From Rhodospirillaceae bacterium (GTDB taxonomy: Bacteria > Pseudomonadota > Alphaproteobacteria > UBA8366 > GCA-2717185), in assembly GCA_028817685.1 (NCBI GenBank), contig JAPPPC010000830.1:1-9742 (forward strand): a DNA stretch of 9,742 nt, written 5' to 3'. Shown piece after piece: positions 6,333 through 9,742 of this stretch (positions are counted from its first letter, which is position 1; every line of letters starts with the position of its first letter). The position numbers and the translations under genes were made by a program. A model generated the notes under the pieces. The model saw only the letters and a program-made list of their open reading frames with translations, searched no databases and was not told where the DNA came from.

Positions 6333-6361
6333 CATTTAGAAAATTCGCGCCGCGAACGCAA
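6333..6361 (-). promoter_or_regulatory. Weak candidate promoter for prfB
   Basis: The 72-bp gap between the PBP1A gene and prfB has TTGCGT (6361-6356) and, after 17 nt, TAAATG (6338-6333). Both match the consensus poorly. The AT-rich stretch could allow separate transcription of prfB, but read-through from the upstream gene is equally possible. Confidence 0.2.
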
Positions 6362-6372
6362 GAGGTTGCCGC

Positions 6373-8826
6373 TTAGTATTTGCCGCCGACGGACGAGGTT
6401 CCCGTCAGGGAGAAGCCGTCCGAACCGTCGATCACCTTGCCGGCGCCGCCCGGCTCGCTGCCAGAACGGAACGCTTCCAGTATGACCTTCTTGTCACCCG
6501 GCCCCGCGGGACGGCTGGTGTCGGCATTGATCCGTACCAGACGCACGCCCGGCGGCACCCGGAACGGAATGGCCGGTTTGCCTTGCAACGCACGGGCCAT
6601 AAACGTCTTGAAGATGGGCGCGGAGACCGACGATCCCGTTTCCCGACGGCCAAGCGGCCGCGGGGTATCGAATCCCGCAAACACACCAACCGCGAGGTCA
6701 GGCGCGAAACCGACGAACCAGGTATCCATTTCCTTGTTGGTCGTGCCCGTCTTGCCCGCCAACGGTTTGCCAACAGCGCGAATCCGCCGCCCTGTCCCGC
6801 GCTGAACGACACCTTTCAGCATCGAGACGATCTGGTACGAGCTGACCGGATCGGCAACGCGTTCGCGCAGGTCCGGCAGCCGAGGCGGCCTGGCACTGGA
6901 TCGATTCGCCTTGCGGCATTCGGCACAATCCCGCGCATCGTGACGGAAAATCGTCTTGCCGTTACGGTCCTGTATCCGGTCGACGAAGGTGGGGGTGATC
7001 CGCTTGCCGCCGTTCACCAACATGCCGTAGGCGGTTGTCAGGCGCAGCAAAGTCGTCTCACCGGCCCCGAGCGCCATGGACAATTGCTGCGGCATATCCC
7101 GGGCGATATCGAAGCGTTGCGCGTAATCGGAAACCGTCTCCATGCCGATCGCGCGCGCAAGGCGCACCGTCATCAAGTTACGCGATTTCTCGATACCAAG
7201 CCGCATCGGACTCGGCCCGTAAAATTTCTTCGCGTAGTTGGCAGGCTTCCACTTGCCCAAGCCAGGTCCCTGATCGAGGACGAACGGCGCGTCCAGAATG
7301 CGTGTCGCCGGCGTATAGCCCTTCTCCAGCGCCGCCAGATAAACGAAGGGCTTGAAAGCCGAGCCAGGCTGCCGTGTGGCCTGGGTGGCCCGATTGAACT
7401 CACTCGACGAGAAATCGTATCCGCCGGACAGTGCCAATACCCGTCCGGTATGCGGGTCCAAGGCGACGATACCGCCTTGGATTTCGGGTATCTGCCGCAA
7501 ACCGTACTGGCGAATTTCGCCGATCATATGCGGCGGATCGTCCTTCGTCTCCGGTTCCGGCAGCGCCTCTACCATCACCACATCGCCCGGCTTAAGGACG
7601 TCGGAAGCTTTTCGGATCGCCGGACCACGCAATTGCTTCTCGCGCCATTCCCGCGCCCATTTCAGTTCGGATAGCGGAATCGCACCAAGCTCACCCGTTT
7701 CTACCCCGAGTTCCGCCTTGCCTTTGGAAACTTGGAGAACAGCGGCCAATTGCCAGTTGCCGATACCGCTTGGCTGTTTAACCTCGCGAAGCCGGCCAAG
7801 CCAGCTATCGTCGACGGCGATGGTCGTCACCGGACCGCGCCAGCCATGCCGGCGGTCATAGGCGATCAGCCCGCCCCGCAAGGCATCGTCGGCGATTGCC
7901 TGCAACCGCGGATCCAGCGTTGTGCGGACGGACAGCCCCCCTTCATACAAGCCGTCCTCGCCATAGCGGTCGATCAGTTCACGGCGCACCTCTTCGACAA
8001 AAAAGTCGGCGACGACGAACTGGGTCGCGTCCCGCGAAACAACGGCCAAAGGCGCGTCGCGCGCGATCCGCGCGGTGTCCGGCTTGATAAAGCCTTCCTC
8101 CAGCATCCGGCCGACGACCCAATTGCGCCGGTCCGTCGCCGCCTTTCGCTTGCGCAGCGGATGATAGTTGTTCGGCGCCTTCGGCAATGCGGCGAGATAC
8201 GCGACCTCCGCCGTCGTCAGCTCATCCATCGATTTGTTGAAATAGTTCAACGCCGCCGCGGCAACCCCGTAAGACCCGTAGCCGAGATAGATCTCGTTCA
8301 AATAGAGCTCGAGGATCCGGTCCTTGGTCAGGGCGCGCTCGATACGAAAGGCGAGAATCGCTTCTTTGATCTTACGCTCGATCGATACTTCGTTGGTGAG
8401 CAGAAAATTTTTCGCGACCTGTTGGGTAATGGTCGAGGCCCCGACCGGACGCCGCCCCTGCGCATAGTTGGCAACGTTGGTCACCACGGCCCGGGCCAAC
8501 GCGACGAAATCGACGCCGTAATGGCTGTAGAAATTCTGGTCCTCAGCCGCGATAAACGCTTGCTTCACACGCCGCGGCATCGCCGCGACCGGCACGAAAA
8601 CACGTCGTTCCTTTGCGTATTCGGCGATCAACCGGCCGTCGCCCGCATGAAGGCGCGTGACGGTCGGCGGCTCATAATCGGCCAATTGCTTGTAGTCCGG
8701 TAGATCGCGACCGTAATGCCACAAGCCGTAGATGCCGACGCCGACGGCCGCCAACGCACCGAAGATACCGAGCACGAACAAAAACACGCAAACGCGCAGG
8801 AAAAACCGCATCCGGCGTCCCATCAC
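6373..8826 (-). CDS. mrcA: Penicillin-binding protein 1A (bifunctional transglycosylase/transpeptidase)
   Basis: 817 residues, a class A penicillin-binding protein that polymerises and cross-links peptidoglycan from lipid II at the outer face of the inner membrane. Layout: short cytosolic N terminus; one membrane anchor at about 8-36; GT51 transglycosylase domain with catalytic E95 in AAEDQNFYSHYG, then VGASTITQQVAKNFLL (128-143) and LYLNEIYLG (174-182); an intervening OB-like segment around 330-440; transpeptidase domain with S489-x-x-K492 (SAFK), S548-R-N550 and K692-T-G694. All catalytic motifs are intact. The start is GTG at 8826 or the adjacent ATG at 8823; ATG 8811 (M6) is also possible, and no strong SD is seen. 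The C-terminal tail after the transpeptidase is Gly- and Ser-rich. It lies downstream of an amidase gene and upstream of prfB, an order I recognise from alphaproteobacterial genomes. Confidence 0.97.
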   Translation of the reverse strand: MMGRRMRFFLRVCVFLFVLGIFGALAAVGVGIYGLWHYGRDLPDYKQLADYEPPTVTRLHAGDGRLIAEYAKERRVFVPVAAMPRRVKQAFIAAEDQNFYSHYGVDFVALARAVVTNVANYAQGRRPVGASTITQQVAKNFLLTNEVSIERKIKEAILAFRIERALTKDRILELYLNEIYLGYGSYGVAAAALNYFNKSMDELTTAEVAYLAALPKAPNNYHPLRKRKAATDRRNWVVGRMLEEGFIKPDTARIARDAPLAVVSRDATQFVVADFFVEEVRRELIDRYGEDGLYEGGLSVRTTLDPRLQAIADDALRGGLIAYDRRHGWRGPVTTIAVDDSWLGRLREVKQPSGIGNWQLAAVLQVSKGKAELGVETGELGAIPLSELKWAREWREKQLRGPAIRKASDVLKPGDVVMVEALPEPETKDDPPHMIGEIRQYGLRQIPEIQGGIVALDPHTGRVLALSGGYDFSSSEFNRATQATRQPGSAFKPFVYLAALEKGYTPATRILDAPFVLDQGPGLGKWKPANYAKKFYGPSPMRLGIEKSRNLMTVRLARAIGMETVSDYAQRFDIARDMPQQLSMALGAGETTLLRLTTAYGMLVNGGKRITPTFVDRIQDRNGKTIFRHDARDCAECRKANRSSARPPRLPDLRERVADPVSSYQIVSMLKGVVQRGTGRRIRAVGKPLAGKTGTTNKEMDTWFVGFAPDLAVGVFAGFDTPRPLGRRETGSSVSAPIFKTFMARALQGKPAIPFRVPPGVRLVRINADTSRPAGPGDKKVILEAFRSGSEPGGAGKVIDGSDGFSLTGTSSVGGKY

Positions 8827-8870
8827 TGCAAAAACCCGCTAGGGGTAAACCGTCCTGTTGTGAACGAAGA

Positions 8871-8900
8871 AATATGGCGAAGTTATGTTTTTTGCCACAA
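8871..8900 (-). promoter_or_regulatory. Candidate promoter of the PBP1A gene
   Basis: The 94-bp gap between the amidase and PBP1A genes is comparatively AT-rich. On the minus strand TTGTGG (8900-8895), an 18-nt spacer and CATATT (8876-8871) make a partial sigma-70-like match about 45 nt before the start codon. No terminator-like stem is visible in the gap, so co-transcription with the amidase gene is also likely. Confidence 0.3.
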
Positions 8901-8920
8901 ATGGCCCACGCCGCCATGCG

Positions 8921-9742
8921 TTATGACCGATTGTTCAATTCCTTGCGGGCGAAATAGCGGTCCGCAGCCCGCAGCAGCGCCTGCCCGATCCCCTTGCGAT
9001 ATCGCGGGCTTTTGAGGTTTTTCTCGTCCGTACGGTTCGACAGGTAGCCAAGTTCGATCAGGGCGGAGGGCACGTTTGGCGATTTCAAAACGGCGAATCC
9101 GGCATACCGATGAGATGTGCGCAGGAGCTTGATTTTCTTTTTCAGCTCGCCCACCAGCATCTTCGCCAAATGCCAGGATTCGCGGTTGGTGTCGTTCTGC
9201 GCCAGATCGATCAACACCCGGGAGACCTCCGACGCGTATCCGGTCAGGTCGGCGCCGGCGATAATGTCCGACTTGTTCTCCTTGTTGGCGAGATCTTCCG
9301 CTTCCTTATCGGACGCCTTGTCCGACAATGTGTAGATCGATCCGCCGCGAATCTTGCGGCTGCCGATCGAATCCGCGTGCAGCGAGATGAACATTTCCGC
9401 CTTGTTGTTGTGCGCGATCTCAAACCTGTCCCTGAGGCGCACATAGACATCGCGCGTGCGCGTCAGCACGACACGGTAGCGGCCGCTCGCTTCAAGGACC
9501 TTTTTCGCCGCTTTCGCGACCGCGAGCGTGATGTGCTTTTCGTAGCTTCCCGTTACGCCGACAGTGCCGGGATCGACCCCGCCATGCCCGGGGTCCAAGA
9601 CGATTACGCGCCGCCGGTCACCGCTGCGCTTAGGCTTCGGTTTCGGCGTTGCGCCGCTTACGCTGGCGGGACGTTTCTGTTTGCTCCAATTCTTCGATTG
9701 GGCACTCCGGGCGCCCGCAAAAAATGCGTCGCGGGTGACGGG
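8921..9742 (-). CDS. amiC: N-acetylmuramoyl-L-alanine amidase (Amidase_3, AmiC-like), N terminus outside window
   Basis: The minus-strand frame is open from the window edge to TAA (8923-8921), 273 visible residues. The enzyme cleaves the amide between N-acetylmuramic acid and the stem peptide and acts in the periplasm during daughter-cell separation. Zinc ligands are visible at H53 (DPGHGG), E68 (GSYEKH) and H122 (ISLHAD), with the catalytic Glu E230 in ALIELGYLSN. The charged insert ASDKEAEDLANKENKSD (143-159) matches the regulatory helix of AmiA/B/C-type enzymes that covers the active site until an EnvC/NlpD-type activator binds. Residues 10-45 form a basic, Pro/Lys-rich linker (TPKPKPKR), which should join the catalytic domain to an N-terminal AMIN domain and signal peptide beyond the edge. 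A start at TTG 9598 would cut into the first catalytic strand and is rejected. The amiC symbol is by domain type only. Confidence 0.94.
   Translation of the reverse strand, partial: PVTRDAFFAGARSAQSKNWSKQKRPASVSGATPKPKPKRSGDRRRVIVLDPGHGGVDPGTVGVTGSYEKHITLAVAKAAKKVLEASGRYRVVLTRTRDVYVRLRDRFEIAHNNKAEMFISLHADSIGSRKIRGGSIYTLSDKASDKEAEDLANKENKSDIIAGADLTGYASEVSRVLIDLAQNDTNRESWHLAKMLVGELKKKIKLLRTSHRYAGFAVLKSPNVPSALIELGYLSNRTDEKNLKSPRYRKGIGQALLRAADRYFARKELNNRS

Noticed and set aside
5463..6485. 340-codon plus-strand ORF opposite prfB
   Set aside because: It is antisense to unmistakable RF2 sequence with GGQ and runs into the next gene without any motif.
6583..7674. 363-codon plus-strand ORF inside the PBP1A gene
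   Set aside because: It is a shadow of a gene with intact SxxK, SxN and KTG motifs on the other strand.

Overview
The window is ordinary chromosomal DNA of a GC-rich alphaproteobacterium, most likely Rhodospirillales-like. That placement rests on codon use, on the amidase / penicillin-binding protein 1A / release factor 2 gene order, on a DUF455 gene and on a dispersed GC-rich palindrome of a type common in that class. It holds nine protein genes, two of them cut by the window edges. I see no RNA gene, CRISPR array, insertion sequence or prophage.

Left part (1-2256, plus strand): the 3' part of a fumarylacetoacetate-hydrolase-family enzyme, a 129-bp imperfect inverted-repeat element, then a tight two-gene unit of a DUF455 ferritin-like protein with a TTG start and a RidA-family protein.

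Middle (2257-5181): a minus-strand pair, an FAD-dependent aromatic-type monooxygenase whose 3' end overlaps an Asp/Glu racemase or maleate-isomerase-like gene by 8 nt. The pair is divergent, across a 224-bp control region carrying a short dyad, from a plus-strand enoyl-CoA hydratase/isomerase-family gene. Together with the FAH-family enzyme these suggest aromatic or heteroaromatic acid breakdown, but the substrate cannot be read from the sequence. In three enzymes of the left and middle parts a residue that is catalytic in the best-studied relatives is replaced: RidA Arg to Ser, racemase Cys to Gly, crotonase Glu to Asn.

Right part (5178-9742, minus strand, transcribed right to left): N-acetylmuramoyl-L-alanine amidase (start outside the window), penicillin-binding protein 1A, and prfB. 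The first two remodel peptidoglycan, and prfB encodes peptide chain release factor 2. prfB is split by the classical programmed +1 frameshift: a 23-codon ORF ending in an in-frame TGA, with an AGGAGG element and a CTT-TGA-C slippery site. The prfB and enoyl-CoA hydratase genes converge with overlapping stop codons.

I did not find a convincing undescribed system. The items most worth a second look are the catalytic-residue substitutions, the inverted-repeat element beside the DUF455 start, and the dyad in the divergent control region.
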